This document shows positions 48,498 to 59,609 of a stretch of DNA of 64,000 nucleotides, one piece after another; the stretch's first letter is position 1; each line of letters starts with the position of its first letter. Under the pieces are notes generated by a model that worked only from the letters and a program-made list of their open reading frames with translations, ran no database searches and had not been told where the DNA came from. This stretch comes from Hyphomicrobiales bacterium (GTDB lineage: Bacteria; Pseudomonadota; Alphaproteobacteria; Rhizobiales; Aestuariivirgaceae): positions 1-64,000 of the forward strand of contig JANYLQ010000016.1 in the NCBI GenBank assembly GCA_025363755.1, in the 5' to 3' direction. The translations under genes and the position numbers were made by a program.

Positions 48498-48994
48498 GGC
48501 CGCATTCCACTGCGGCTTGAAGCGATGGCTTTTTGTTCGGCCACGCGTTTGCGCAACACGCCTGCTGCATCGGCCACTTTATTGATTAAACTTCCTTCGC
48601 GCTGGTGCAATTCATGATCACACAATGCTACATCCCACAGCAGGCCAATCAAATGCGTGCGGTCTTCGATGCTCAAAAGCTCAGGCAAATATTTAGCGAG
48701 TGTTTCGACACCGGTAAAGGATCCTTGCTTGTTGGCCATACTCATTGCTGTTTCCAATTGACTGTTGGCAAATTGAAATTTTGTTTTGAGTAATTTTTCA
48801 AGTTGTTCAATCTCAACTTTGCGCACAAGACCATCTGCCGGAACAATTGAGCTTAATACGGCTGCCAACAAAAGCTGTCTTTGTGAGGGTGTTAATTTTG
48901 AAAAACCATTGGGCAATGCCAATTTTTCAACAATTTGTGTCAGCTCATCATAGCTAACGGTCGATGCGACTTGCGTCTTTTGAAGTTTCGTCAT
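48494..48994 (-). CDS. TerB-like protein
   Basis: LLLAAVLSSIVPADGLVRKVEIEQLEKLLKTKF...LIGLLWDVALCDHELHQREGSLINKVADAAGV. Confidence 0.75.
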   Translation of the reverse strand: MTKLQKTQVASTVSYDELTQIVEKLALPNGFSKLTPSQRQLLLAAVLSSIVPADGLVRKVEIEQLEKLLKTKFQFANSQLETAMSMANKQGSFTGVETLAKYLPELLSIEDRTHLIGLLWDVALCDHELHQREGSLINKVADAAGVLRKRVAEQKAIASSRSGMRP

Positions 48995-49097
48995 CTTTAG
49001 TCCCCCAGTTATCAGTCAAAGCGCGGAAGCGCTCAGATCAATTATTTCTGATAACACGATTCCCGTTGTATGTGAATTGTGCTTGGAGCTCCTAGAC

Positions 49098-50675
49098 ATG
49101 AATCGTCCTTTCAATTTCGTTCGGCAAAAACTTGATACCTTGAACTTTGCCACTGCAGCCTTGCTTGTAATCCTGCTGGGCGCGGTTTCTGGTTTGGCCA
49201 TGCCCCCCTTTGATCTGTGGTGGATTTTTGGTCTCACTTTTCCAATTCTTCTGTTGCTGGTCGAAAATGTAAACTTGCGGCGGGCATTTCTATTTGGCTG
49301 GCTCTATGGCTTTGGCTATTTTGTGGTTGTGTTACATTGGATTGGTTTTGCATTTCTGGTCAATGCCGGAACTGATCTCTGGATGATGCCATTTGCTGTT
49401 GGTGGACTTTGCGCATATTTGGCGCTGTATTGGGGCGCAGGCGCAGCGCTTACACGGCTGATAAGTTCACGCGGATATTCGGCCTATTGGTTTGCGCCAA
49501 TGTGTTTCAGTGCCATGGAATATTTGCGCGGAATTCTTCTCACAGGTTTTCCCTGGGGAGCGCCCGGTTTGGCGGTTGACGGCATGGGGGCGGTTTCCCA
49601 ACTGGCCTATCATGTGGGCATGAACGGGCTTACGCTGTTAATTTTACTTTGGGCTGCAGTACCGCTCATTTTTCTCAAGCAGCAAAGACGATTGGCTATT
49701 TTGGTTCTAGCTACCTTGCCTATGGTTTGGGTGTGGGGTCTGTGGCGCTTGGGCGATAACCCCACGCAATATGTCGACACCGTAAATTTGCGGATTGTGC
49801 AGCCCAATCTTAGCGAAGATGATCAATGGCGTCATGACAACGCTAGGCAGATATTCAAGGATTTGCTTTCACGGTCTGCGGCGCCCAGCACAAATGGCCG
49901 AGATATAACTCATATAATCTGGCCGGAATCTGTTATCCCGTTTTTGCTGGATGAGAGCCCTCAAGGGTTGGCCGCTGTTGGCAACATGCTCGGTGCTCAT
50001 AAAATTCTGCTCACAGGTGCAGTTCGCCGTTCAGCGCCTGCAGACAGTGCCGATTATTTTACCAGTGTCTTGGTCATTGATGGCAGCGCCAAAGTGCTCA
50101 GTCATTATGACAAATCGCATCTTGTGCCAGGTGGAGAGTTTTTGCCTTGGGCATGGGCCTTAGAGCCATTCGGATTTCGCCGTCTGGTTGATTTTCCAGA
50201 CGGTTTTCGCGCCGGAGTTGGTGCCGAATCACTTCGTGTACCTGGTGCTGGATTGGTGGGCGCGCAGATATGTTATGAGGCAATTTTCCCTGCCGAAGCT
50301 GTAGCACCCGGAAATCGCCCGGACTGGTTGGTCAACGTTACCAACGATGGTTGGTTTGGAAATTCGACCGGGCCTTATCAACATCTAGCCCAGTTTCGGT
50401 TGCGTGCGATTGAGCAGGGCTTGGCAGCTGTGAGGTCAGCAAACACCGGTATTTCTGCAGTGTTTGATCCATTTGGCCGTACAATCGTACAATCAGAAAT
50501 GGATATTGGGGGCGCATATGATTCACCGTTACCAAGGTCTGCTGCCAAAGGACTGTATGCAAGTATTGGTGATTACGCTTTGTTAGCGATGATTTTAGCT
50601 TTTGTTTTTCTTGGGTTGTATGGTGATAAATTGCGTGGTTTCATCAGCTCAATTCGATTTCCGTTGCAAAAGTGA
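49098..50675 (+). CDS. lnt: Apolipoprotein N-acyltransferase
   Basis: N-terminal TM bundle, IIWPESVIPF, YDKSHLVPGGEFLPW, AQICYEAIFP, NVTNDGWFGNSTGPYQHLAQFRLRAIEQGLAAVRSANTGIS. Confidence 0.96.
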   Translation: MNRPFNFVRQKLDTLNFATAALLVILLGAVSGLAMPPFDLWWIFGLTFPILLLLVENVNLRRAFLFGWLYGFGYFVVVLHWIGFAFLVNAGTDLWMMPFAVGGLCAYLALYWGAGAALTRLISSRGYSAYWFAPMCFSAMEYLRGILLTGFPWGAPGLAVDGMGAVSQLAYHVGMNGLTLLILLWAAVPLIFLKQQRRLAILVLATLPMVWVWGLWRLGDNPTQYVDTVNLRIVQPNLSEDDQWRHDNARQIFKDLLSRSAAPSTNGRDITHIIWPESVIPFLLDESPQGLAAVGNMLGAHKILLTGAVRRSAPADSADYFTSVLVIDGSAKVLSHYDKSHLVPGGEFLPWAWALEPFGFRRLVDFPDGFRAGVGAESLRVPGAGLVGAQICYEAIFPAEAVAPGNRPDWLVNVTNDGWFGNSTGPYQHLAQFRLRAIEQGLAAVRSANTGISAVFDPFGRTIVQSEMDIGGAYDSPLPRSAAKGLYASIGDYALLAMILAFVFLGLYGDKLRGFISSIRFPLQK

Positions 50676-50692
50676 TGGCATTGGATTAGCTA

Positions 50693-50706
50693 TCACGAAT
50701 TCGTGA
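50693..50706. promoter_or_regulatory. Perfect 14-bp palindrome upstream of HTH gene
   Basis: TCACGAATTCGTGA. Confidence 0.5.
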
Positions 50707-50792
50707 ACGGCTAAATCTTGGTGCGGGTTTATATCAAGGTTCGAACCAGAAATTTGAATTCAGGCTGGGGGCAACTGTCTGAGGTATTTGAA

Positions 50793-51194
50793 ATGACACG
50801 GCGCGACCCCAATTATATAGATGTTCATGTTGGAACAAGAATGCGCATGCGTAGGCAGCTCATTAACATGAGCCAAGAACGGTTGGGTGAATTGCTCGGT
50901 ATCACATTCCAGCAGGTTCAAAAATATGAAAAAGGCTCAAACCGTATTAGCGCGAGCCGCTTGTTTTATTCCGCCAAGACTTTGGGTGTGCCCGTTCAGT
51001 TTTTCTTTGATGGCCTTCCGGGTATCGATGCTGAAGGTGGCTTGAGCGAAACGACCAAGGGCGATGATTTTGTTGCTTCGATGATGACGCCAGAAGGCAT
51101 TCACTTGGCCAAGGCCTTTAGTGATGCAGACACTTCACAGAAACGTAAGTTAATTGCCGGTTTGGCCCGTCTTGTCGTGGATATGAAGAGTTAA
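50793..51194 (+). CDS. XRE-family HTH regulator (PhrR/PraR-like)
   Basis: DVHVGTRMRMRRQLINMSQERLGELLGITFQQVQKYEKGSNRISASRLFYSAKTLGVPVQFFF; sits between lnt and metK. Confidence 0.9.
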   Translation: MTRRDPNYIDVHVGTRMRMRRQLINMSQERLGELLGITFQQVQKYEKGSNRISASRLFYSAKTLGVPVQFFFDGLPGIDAEGGLSETTKGDDFVASMMTPEGIHLAKAFSDADTSQKRKLIAGLARLVVDMKS

Positions 51195-51347
51195 ATTTCT
51201 TTCAGGTTTCCAGTTTTAAACCCGTTTGATTGCTATTCAAGGGAATGGTTTTGGCTTGACCAAAGCCCAAAGCGCTGTCATTAAGCGCTCCCAACGGTAT
51301 AAAGCTTTCTTTATATAGATTATCTGAAGCATTTTGCGGGAGCAGTC

Positions 51348-52538
51348 ATGGTACGTCGTTCTTATGTTTTTACCAGTGAATCGGTATCTGAAGGCCATCC
51401 AGACAAGGTTTGTGACCGGATTTCAGATGAAGTTGTGGATTTGTTTTTCCGCGAAGCATTGGCCAATAAGATGGATCCCGCACGTGTGCGCTTGGGCTGC
51501 GAAACCTTTGCAACCACCAACCGTGTGGTGATTGGCGGCGAAGTGCGCGGGCCGCAATCAGTGACCACAGAGATGATCGTTGATGTGGCGCGCAAAGCCA
51601 TCAAGGCTATTGGTTATGAACAATCTGGATTCCATTGGGATACAGCTAAGATTGAAGTGTTGCTGCACAATCAATCCGAAGATATTGCCGTTGGTGTCGA
51701 TGATACGGCTAACAAAGATGTCGGTGCCGGCGACCAAGGTATCATGTTTGGTTATGCCTGCGATGAAACGCCCGATCTTATGCCAGCACCACTCTATTAT
51801 GCACAACGCATTTTGCAACTCTTGGCAGAAGCCCGCCACGCTGGCGATAAGCGCTTAGGCCCAGATTCTAAAAGCCAGATTTCGGTTCAATATAAAAATG
51901 GAAAGCCCGTTGCAGCAACACAGATCGTTGTCTCGCATCAGCATCTTGATGAAAGCCTCACTTCGGCCGACATGCGCAAGATTATTGAGCCCTATGTGAA
52001 GAAGGCTCTGCCGAAGGGCTGGATCAATAAGGACACCGTTTGGCACATCAATCCAACTGGCAAGTTCTTTATCGGTGGGCCTGATGGCGACGCTGGTCTC
52101 ACAGGTCGTAAGATTATTGTGGATACATATGGTGGTGCGGCCCCTCATGGTGGTGGCGCGTTCTCTGGAAAAGATCCAACGAAGGTTGATCGTTCAGCTG
52201 CCTATGCGGCGCGTTATCTGGCCAAGAATGTGGTTGCCGCAAAGATGGCAACAAAATGCACCATTCAGCTTTCATATGCGATCGGCGTGTCGGAACCATT
52301 ATCGGTCTATGTTGATACCCATGGCACAGGCAAAGTGGCCGAAGCCAAGATTGAAAAGGCACTGCGCAAGGTCATGGATTTGCGACCGAACGGCATTCGC
52401 AATCATTTGCAGCTTAACCGCCCGATCTATGCCCGCACATCAGCTTATGGCCATTTTGGTCGCAAGCCTGAAAAAGATGGTGGCTTCTCTTGGGAGAAGA
52501 CTGATCTTGTTGCCGCGCTGAAAAAAGCGGTGAAGTGA
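51348..52538 (+). CDS. metK: S-adenosylmethionine synthetase
   Basis: [70 protein letters not shown]. Confidence 0.98.
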   Translation: MVRRSYVFTSESVSEGHPDKVCDRISDEVVDLFFREALANKMDPARVRLGCETFATTNRVVIGGEVRGPQSVTTEMIVDVARKAIKAIGYEQSGFHWDTAKIEVLLHNQSEDIAVGVDDTANKDVGAGDQGIMFGYACDETPDLMPAPLYYAQRILQLLAEARHAGDKRLGPDSKSQISVQYKNGKPVAATQIVVSHQHLDESLTSADMRKIIEPYVKKALPKGWINKDTVWHINPTGKFFIGGPDGDAGLTGRKIIVDTYGGAAPHGGGAFSGKDPTKVDRSAAYAARYLAKNVVAAKMATKCTIQLSYAIGVSEPLSVYVDTHGTGKVAEAKIEKALRKVMDLRPNGIRNHLQLNRPIYARTSAYGHFGRKPEKDGGFSWEKTDLVAALKKAVK

Positions 52539-53194
52539 TTTCAACACCAACAAAATTTCAATTTTATGGACGGCGCAAGGGGAAACCTTTGCGCCGTCAT
52601 CATGTTGACCTGATGGAAAATCTTCTGCCTCAGCTAAGTGTTGATGTTGCCGCACCACTCGCTGGCACCAAGGCCCGCTGCTGGCTTGAAATTGGCTTTG
52701 GTGGTGGTGAGCATTTGGCCCATCAAGCCGCACTCAATCCGGATGTTTCAATCATCGGCGCTGAACCTTTTCTCAATGGCGTGGCCAAGTTGCTTTCAGA
52801 GATTGAAGCTCGCGAACTCACCAATGTCCGGGTTCATTACGGCGATGCGCGGGTGCTTCTCGAAGCGTTGCCACCAGAATGTTTCGAGCGAGTATATCTC
52901 CTTTATCCCGACCCTTGGCCCAAAGCGCGGCAGAACAAGCGCCGCTTTGTGAACCCAGAAAACCTCGCTCACATTCACCGCGTTCTCAAACCGGATGGTC
53001 AGTTCTGGTTTGCCAGTGACATCGATGATTATGTGTTGTGGACGCGCGAGCATGTGACGGCTTTTGCCAGCTTTGAAGAACATGGCGACCCGGTCCAGCC
53101 TTTTGAAAATTGGATACGCACTCGCTATGAAGCCAAAGCGGTGCGCGAAGGCAGAGGGCAGAATTATTTGCGCTTCCAAAAAATCATAAAATAA
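52535..53194 (+). CDS. trmB: tRNA (guanosine(46)-N7)-methyltransferase
   Basis: [57 protein letters not shown]. Confidence 0.96.
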   Translation: MISTPTKFQFYGRRKGKPLRRHHVDLMENLLPQLSVDVAAPLAGTKARCWLEIGFGGGEHLAHQAALNPDVSIIGAEPFLNGVAKLLSEIEARELTNVRVHYGDARVLLEALPPECFERVYLLYPDPWPKARQNKRRFVNPENLAHIHRVLKPDGQFWFASDIDDYVLWTREHVTAFASFEEHGDPVQPFENWIRTRYEAKAVREGRGQNYLRFQKIIK

Positions 53195-53236
53195 TTGTTT
53201 GATTGTCATGTGGATGGGATCAATAATCTGAAACTT

Positions 53237-53647
53237 ATGGACGGCGAATCATTTCAACATCAAATTGCAGCACTTCCATTCCGTAATCGACGCGGAAAAA
53301 TTGGTATTTTGCTGGTGACCTCGCGCGAGACGAAACGTTGGGTCATCCCCAAAGGTTGGCCCATGGAAGGCCGCACGGATTACAACGCCGCTAAAATCGA
53401 AGCCTTCGAGGAAGCTGGTGCTGAAGGTCGCATCGGGACGATTAGCATTGGTGTATTTGAATATAACAAGCGTTTAAAAAATGGTGCATGCAAGTTATGC
53501 CGTGTCGCCGTGTATCCTCTCAATGTTTCCGGGCTGGCCCGCAACTGGCCTGAACAAAATCAACGTGAGCGGCGCTGGTTTTCTGCCGAAGACGCAGCCG
53601 AACTTGTGGCCGAACCACAGCTCAAAGAAATTATTGCGGCACTCTAG
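53237..53647 (+). CDS. NUDIX hydrolase
   Basis: GRTDYNAAKIEAFEEAGAEGRIG; ATG at 53237. Confidence 0.88.
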   Translation: MDGESFQHQIAALPFRNRRGKIGILLVTSRETKRWVIPKGWPMEGRTDYNAAKIEAFEEAGAEGRIGTISIGVFEYNKRLKNGACKLCRVAVYPLNVSGLARNWPEQNQRERRWFSAEDAAELVAEPQLKEIIAAL

Positions 53648-53736
53648 CTTCTCGCATTCTCGCTAATGCTTTGGCTGATTAGCATTGTAATGTTTCAATT
53701 TCAGCCCCATGTGCAGCGTTTAGATGGAACATCATA

Positions 53737-54720
53737 ATGGTTGCACTTTCAGTTCTTGATCTGGTTCCCGTGTCAGACGGCCAAACGCCGCGCGATGCTC
53801 TGCATCATGCAGCGTCGCTGGCACAACATGCCGAGCGTTTGGGGTTCACGCGCTATTGGGTGGCCGAGCATCATAATATGGCGGGCATTGCCAGTACGGC
53901 TACATCTGTGGTGATCGGCTATCTGGCATCGCAAACCAAAACCATCCGTGTGGGGGCGGGTGGCATTATGTTGCCCAATCATTCACCGCTGGTTATTGCT
54001 GAACAATTCGGAACCCTCGAGTCGCTTTATCCCGGCCGTATTGATTTGGGCTTGGGACGCGCCCCCGGCACTGATCAGCGAACGTCGCGGGCGTTGCGTG
54101 TTGACCCGCAAGCATCTGAACATTTTCCGCAAGATGTGTTGGAGCTGCAAGCGCTGCTCGGGCCATTGCAGGAGGGACAGGTCATTCAAGCTGTTCCCGG
54201 CACCGGTCTCAATGTGCCGTTATGGATTTTGGGTTCCAGTCTCTTTGGCTCGCAACTGGCTGCCATGCTGGGCCTGCCTTATGCCTTTGCTTCACATTTT
54301 GCACCAGATCATTTGATACAAGCATTAGAAGTCTACCGAGCCAAATTTGAGCCTTCTGCACAACAGCAAAAGTCTCACGCTATGGCAGGTGTGAATGTGG
54401 TGATAGCCGATACGGATGCAGAGGCCCAGCATCTATTTACCACATTGCAAATGCGCTTTGCTGATATGTTCAGAGGGGCTCGCGGCTTTTTAAAGCCACC
54501 CATCGCCAATATCGAAACCTATTGGACACCCGCAGAAAAAATTCAAGCCAGCCGCATGCTGGCCTGCGCTTTCGTCGGTTCACCTGAAACGGTTCGCGCC
54601 GGTTTGCGCGGGTTTGTGGAACGCACGGACTTGGATGAACTGATGGTCGCCACGGCGGTTTTTGATCATGACGCGCGGCTAAAGTCTTATGAGTTGCTTG
54701 CCGGGTTGGATTTGAGATAA
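53737..54720 (+). CDS. LLM class flavin-dependent oxidoreductase
   Basis: [75 protein letters not shown]. Confidence 0.95.
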   Translation: MVALSVLDLVPVSDGQTPRDALHHAASLAQHAERLGFTRYWVAEHHNMAGIASTATSVVIGYLASQTKTIRVGAGGIMLPNHSPLVIAEQFGTLESLYPGRIDLGLGRAPGTDQRTSRALRVDPQASEHFPQDVLELQALLGPLQEGQVIQAVPGTGLNVPLWILGSSLFGSQLAAMLGLPYAFASHFAPDHLIQALEVYRAKFEPSAQQQKSHAMAGVNVVIADTDAEAQHLFTTLQMRFADMFRGARGFLKPPIANIETYWTPAEKIQASRMLACAFVGSPETVRAGLRGFVERTDLDELMVATAVFDHDARLKSYELLAGLDLR

Positions 54721-54762
54721 AGTCGTATTCGGGGGCCGAAGCAAACTGACGGAGAAGAATTG

Positions 54763-55929
54763 ATGCTTCCCAAATTTTCAAAACACCTGTTGCTGGTGAT
54801 GAGTGTCTTTGCACTTGTTGATTTTAGCCAAAGCCTTGTTTGGGCTGGCCCTGCTGAAGATGAAGCAGCTAAACTTTGTGATCAGCTCGCTGCGGCTATC
54901 CCCGATAAAACCAAACCCGCAGGTGTGCCAGGGGTCAAGGGTGGTGACATAGACGGTCCAGCCGCTGTTGCCGCATGTGAAAAAGCAGCCGCTGCATTTC
55001 CTGATAATATGCGCATCCTGTTTCAATATGGCAGGGCGCTTGTTGCCGCCGACCAATTGCCGAATAAAACATTTGAACTTTACACCAAAGCCGCCACTGG
55101 CGGACATATCGTGGCGATGAATAATCTTGGCTATGCCTATGAAAATTCAATTGGCACCAAAAAGGATCTCACAGAAGCGCTTAAATGGTATCAAAAATCA
55201 GCTGACCTTGGCTTTGCTGTTGCACAGCGCAATGTGGGTATATTTTACCGAAACGGCAAAGGCGTCCCCACAGATGCAAAGATGGCGGCCATGTGGTTCA
55301 CCAGAGCGTCGGAACAAGGTGATGCCAATGCAAAGCTTGAGCTTGGCATGCTCTATGATGAAGGAAATGGTGTTCCTCAAGATTATGCCAAAGCGGTTCA
55401 ACTTTATAAGGATGCCGTGGAGGGTGGAGAGGCGCTTGCTTATTCCAATTTAGGCTGGGCTTATGACAGAGGCATCGGCGGCCTGCCCGTGGATCATGTC
55501 AAAGCCAATGAAATATATCTCCAAGGGGCAGCCAAGGGCGATAACAACTCCATGAATAATTATGCCGAAAGCTTGGTCACAGGCGAGGGCGTGGCCAAGG
55601 ACACCAAAGCCGGCATGGAATGGATGAACAAAGCCTATGACGCAGGCTCCAGTCGTGCAGCTTATAATCTTGGCCAATATTATTCCAAAGGTGAAATAGT
55701 GCCGCGCGATATTGAAAAATCAGTTGGCTATTACATCACGTCGTTAGAGCGCAACGCCGATGACTCACGCGCGCTGTTCATCGGCAAAGGCGGCGAAGGT
55801 GTCCCCGCTGACGTCATCAATTTAATACAAGACAAACTGCTAAAACGCGGCGGCGTTTTCGAAAAACACGATGGCAGCTTTGGCAAGGGTGGTGTGGAGT
55901 ATATGGAGCAGGTTTTGAATGGGGGGTGA
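54763..55929 (+). CDS. Secreted Sel1-like repeat protein
   Basis: Repeats such as AMNNLGYAYENSIGTKKDLTEALKWYQKSADLGFAVAQRNVGIFYRNGKGVPTDAKMAAMWFTRASEQGDANAKLELGMLYDEGNGVPQDYAKA. Confidence 0.92.
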   Translation: MLPKFSKHLLLVMSVFALVDFSQSLVWAGPAEDEAAKLCDQLAAAIPDKTKPAGVPGVKGGDIDGPAAVAACEKAAAAFPDNMRILFQYGRALVAADQLPNKTFELYTKAATGGHIVAMNNLGYAYENSIGTKKDLTEALKWYQKSADLGFAVAQRNVGIFYRNGKGVPTDAKMAAMWFTRASEQGDANAKLELGMLYDEGNGVPQDYAKAVQLYKDAVEGGEALAYSNLGWAYDRGIGGLPVDHVKANEIYLQGAAKGDNNSMNNYAESLVTGEGVAKDTKAGMEWMNKAYDAGSSRAAYNLGQYYSKGEIVPRDIEKSVGYYITSLERNADDSRALFIGKGGEGVPADVINLIQDKLLKRGGVFEKHDGSFGKGGVEYMEQVLNGG

Positions 55930-56045
55930 GGGGGGGGATTTTATGGACTATGGAGCCATTTTAAATCTTGTAAAATTATTACTGCTGACAGATTGTTGCT
56001 ACGTAATATTCTATGAACACTCAATAATAATTTACCAGTCTCATC

Positions 56046-56585
56046 GTGCCCACCGCACCCAAACTCAACACCACGCTGACCAACTTCATCAAAGCGCAAC
56101 AGATGTTTTTTGTGGGAACTGCTGCTGATAATGGCCGCGTGAATATTTCGCCTAAGGGGCTTGAAAGTTTGCGTGTGTTGAGCGAGACCAAAATCATCTG
56201 GCTCAATCTTTCGGGCAGTGGCAATGAGACCGCAGCGCATGTGCGTGAACTGCCGCGCATGACGCTCATGTTCTGTGCTTTTGAAGGCGATGCCATGATC
56301 TTGCGGGTTTATGGCAGGGCAAAGGTTTTGCACCCCGCTGATGTGGGCTGGTATCAGCTGATTGCGCAATGTCCCAAAATGGCCGGATCGCGCCAGATTT
56401 TTGAACTGGATATTGATCTGGTGCAAACCTCCTGCGGCACGGGTGTGCCGATCATGGGTTTCGTCGCTGACCGCGGCCCAACCGAAATGCTGCCGTTTTA
56501 CGAAGAGATGGGCGAAGATGGCGTGAAAGCCTATTGGGCGCGCAAAAACCGCCATAGCATTGATGGCAAAGAGACAGGCATATAA
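56046..56585 (+). CDS. Pyridoxamine 5'-phosphate oxidase family protein
   Basis: FVGTAADNGRVNISPKGLESLRVLSETKIIWLNLSGSGNETAAHVRELPRMTLMFCAFEG; GTG start. Confidence 0.85.
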   Translation: MPTAPKLNTTLTNFIKAQQMFFVGTAADNGRVNISPKGLESLRVLSETKIIWLNLSGSGNETAAHVRELPRMTLMFCAFEGDAMILRVYGRAKVLHPADVGWYQLIAQCPKMAGSRQIFELDIDLVQTSCGTGVPIMGFVADRGPTEMLPFYEEMGEDGVKAYWARKNRHSIDGKETGI

Positions 56586-56740
56586 GGCAATCAAGCTCAT
56601 CAAACTACATTCCTTTCATAGCTAATATATCTTATTTAGGACTAAAGTCAAGAGTTATTTTCGGCCTTGTGCAATATTTCTGAAACGCCTATACGAACGT
56701 TACGAAATTCACTCATCAAGTCCGCGCAAGCGGTTTTGGA

Positions 56741-56769
56741 GTGGGTCCCGCGAGGGGCCCGCTTTTTTT
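56741..56769 (+). terminator. Strong intrinsic-terminator-like hairpin upstream of rimP
   Basis: GTGGGTCCC-GCGA-GGGGCCCGC followed by TTTTTTT, 16 bp before the rimP ATG. Confidence 0.75.
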
Positions 56770-56785
56770 GTATCTGGATAGCCCT

Positions 56786-57385
56786 ATGACCGATCAACGC
56801 TTAGAACGAGAGACTGGCCCTGCTGCACGGGTGGCGGCGCTTGCCGTGCCGGTGCTCGAATCCATGGGTTTTCGCTTGGTGCGTGTGAAGATGTTTGGCA
56901 CCACTGTGCAGATTATGGCTGAGCGGCCTGACGGCACATTCTCGATTGATGATTGCGCTAATTTCAGCCGTGATTTTTCGCCAGTGATGGATGTGGCCGA
57001 TATTATCTCGACGAAATTTCATCTTGAAGTTTCATCACCGGGGATTGATCGGCCTTTGGTTCGTAGCGCTGATTTTGAGGCTTGGGCGGGGCATCAGGTT
57101 AAAATCGAAATGGTCACACCTGTGGCTGGCCGCAAAAAATTCCGTGGGGAACTTGAAGGTTTCCATGATGGTGAAGTGCGTTTGTTTATTGATAATCCTG
57201 AAGGCGGCAAAGAGCCTGTGCTCGTTGGCTTGCCCTTTAGCGATATTCACGAGGCCAGCTTGGTGCTGACTGATGAATTGATCGCAGACGCCCGCGCGCG
57301 CTTACCTGCAACAGGCTATGGCGACGGCGCTGAGATTGACGAAGACCAAATTTCTGAAACGAAGGAAGATGACGACAATGGCTAA
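56786..57385 (+). CDS. rimP: Ribosome maturation factor RimP
   Basis: [47 protein letters not shown]. Confidence 0.95.
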   Translation: MTDQRLERETGPAARVAALAVPVLESMGFRLVRVKMFGTTVQIMAERPDGTFSIDDCANFSRDFSPVMDVADIISTKFHLEVSSPGIDRPLVRSADFEAWAGHQVKIEMVTPVAGRKKFRGELEGFHDGEVRLFIDNPEGGKEPVLVGLPFSDIHEASLVLTDELIADARARLPATGYGDGAEIDEDQISETKEDDDNG

Positions 57386-58976
57386 CACTCCTGTTTCCGC
57401 CAACCGCTTAGAGCTTTTGCAAATTGCTGACGCAGTGGCCCGCGAAAAGACGATTGATAAATCAGTCGTATTAGAAGCGATGGAAGATGCAATCACCCGC
57501 GCGGCCAAAGCTCGATATGGCCAAGAAAATGAAATCCGCGCCGAGATTGATCCGAAGACGGGCGAAACACGCCTCAATCGTTTGTTGATGGTTGTAGATG
57601 TTATTGAGAATGATGCCACGCAGATTACGCTGACTGAAGCTTCGAAGAAAAATCCAGCCGCGCAAATTGGCGATTATATTGCCGAAGCCTTGCCTCCCAT
57701 TGAATTTGGCCGCATCGCCGCGCAATCCGCAAAACAAGTGATCGTGCAAAAAGTGCGTGATGCTGAACGCGAGCGGATGTTTGAAGAATTCAAAGGCCGT
57801 ATTGGTGAAATCGTATCGGGTCTCGTTAAGCGTGTTGAATATGGCAATGTGATTGTTGATCTGGGTCGTGGTGAAGGCATTATTCGCCGCGATGAAGCTT
57901 TGCCGCGCGAAACTATTCGCCCGGGTGACCGCATCCGCGCTTATGTTTATGATGTGCGCCGCGAACAACGTGGGCCACAGATTTTCTTATCGCGCACCCA
58001 TCCGCAATTCATGGCCAAATTGTTTGGCCAAGAAGTGCCTGAAATTTATGATGGCATTGTTGAAGTGGTTTCAGTGTCGCGTGATCCATCATCGCGTGCC
58101 AAGATTGCGGTGCGTTCGAAAGACTCATCGATTGATCCCGTGGGCGCCTGCGTTGGTATGCGCGGTTCGCGCGTTCAAGCTGTGGTCAATGAGCTTCAAG
58201 GCGAAAAGATCGACATCATTCAATGGTCGCAAGATGTGGCGACTTTTGTGGTGAACGCATTGGCCCCAGCTGAAGTGGCTAAAGTGGTTCTGGATGAAGA
58301 GGCCGAGCGCATTGAAGTTGTGGTGCCGGACGAGCAATTGTCACTGGCCATCGGTCGTCGCGGCCAAAACGTGCGTCTGGCCTCGCAGCTGACCGGTTGG
58401 GACATTGATATTATGACCGAGGCTGAAGAGTCTGAACGTCGTCAAAAAGAATTTGCATTGCGCACAACGCGCTTTGTTGAGGCGCTCGATGTGGATGAAA
58501 CATTGGCTCAACTTTTGGCGTCTGAAGGTTTCGATACAGTTGAAGAAGTGGCTTATGTCGAACTCCATGACATTGCCTCAATTGATGGCTTGGACGAACA
58601 GACAGCACAAGAGCTGCAACAACGCGCCAAAGATTATTTGGAAAAGGCTGCAACAGAAATGGAAGATAAACGTAAAGCACTTGGTGTGACCGATGAGCTG
58701 CGCGATATGCACGGCTTGAACCCAGTATTGTTGGTGGCTCTGGGCGAGGCTGGAATTAAGACGGTCGAAGATTTAGCCGATTGCGCAACCGATGATTTGA
58801 TCGGTTGGAACGAGCGCAAAGACGGCCAAACCACAAAGCATCCGGGTGCTTTCACGGGCCAGGATATTTCAGCCGCTGACGCACAAAACCTGATCATGGC
58901 TGCGCGTGTGCAGTTGGGCTGGATTGAAGCACCAGTCGCGGAAGAAGCGCCAGCAGAAGAAGAGGCAGCCTCATAG
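57378..58976 (+). CDS. nusA: Transcription termination/antitermination protein NusA
   Basis: S1/KH architecture: [54 protein letters not shown] at 57378. Confidence 0.98.
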   Translation: MANTPVSANRLELLQIADAVAREKTIDKSVVLEAMEDAITRAAKARYGQENEIRAEIDPKTGETRLNRLLMVVDVIENDATQITLTEASKKNPAAQIGDYIAEALPPIEFGRIAAQSAKQVIVQKVRDAERERMFEEFKGRIGEIVSGLVKRVEYGNVIVDLGRGEGIIRRDEALPRETIRPGDRIRAYVYDVRREQRGPQIFLSRTHPQFMAKLFGQEVPEIYDGIVEVVSVSRDPSSRAKIAVRSKDSSIDPVGACVGMRGSRVQAVVNELQGEKIDIIQWSQDVATFVVNALAPAEVAKVVLDEEAERIEVVVPDEQLSLAIGRRGQNVRLASQLTGWDIDIMTEAEESERRQKEFALRTTRFVEALDVDETLAQLLASEGFDTVEEVAYVELHDIASIDGLDEQTAQELQQRAKDYLEKAATEMEDKRKALGVTDELRDMHGLNPVLLVALGEAGIKTVEDLADCATDDLIGWNERKDGQTTKHPGAFTGQDISAADAQNLIMAARVQLGWIEAPVAEEAPAEEEAAS

Positions 58977-59609
58977 TTGAACGCCGCAGCTGAAACCATA
59001 GGCGAAGAAATTTTGCCAGACCGGATGTGCATTGTTTCGCGGGTTGTAAAGCCTGAGGATCAGCTTATCCGGTTTGCGCTTTCACCCATGGGTGACGTGG
59101 TTCCGGATTTGAAGCGCAAGCTGCCTGGGCGCGGGGTGTGGGTATCTTGCGATGCTGAAATTCTGGCTGAGGCGGTCAAGCGCAAAGCCTTTTCGCGCGG
59201 TTTTGGCAAGGAAGCCAAAGCTGGGCCAGAATTGGTGGGACAGGTAAAAGTGCTTCTTCGGAAAGAGATGCTTTCGGCTCTATCGATGACCAGACGGGGC
59301 GGACTTGGACTTTCTGGTTTTATGAAGGTTGAAGAAGCTCTCACCAAGGGCAATGTAAGGGTTCTATTGCACGCTTCCGATGGATCCATTGACGGACGCC
59401 AGAAATTAGACCGGAAATGTGCGACAAATACTGTCATTTGGGATTTATTTGCATCCCATGATTTGGATTTGGCATTTGGGAGGTCAAATGTGATACATGC
59501 AGCCGTGGCCAATGGTGGCTTGGCTGAGAAATTGCTGGATTATGCGCAAAAGATCGCGCAGTACGAGCATTTGAACGTTACTGGATTAGGGTTACACACG
59601 GAAGCATGA
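58977..59609 (+). CDS. ylxR: YlxR family RNA-binding protein
   Basis: [47 protein letters not shown]; between nusA and infB; TTG start. Confidence 0.9.
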   Translation: MNAAAETIGEEILPDRMCIVSRVVKPEDQLIRFALSPMGDVVPDLKRKLPGRGVWVSCDAEILAEAVKRKAFSRGFGKEAKAGPELVGQVKVLLRKEMLSALSMTRRGGLGLSGFMKVEEALTKGNVRVLLHASDGSIDGRQKLDRKCATNTVIWDLFASHDLDLAFGRSNVIHAAVANGGLAEKLLDYAQKIAQYEHLNVTGLGLHTEA

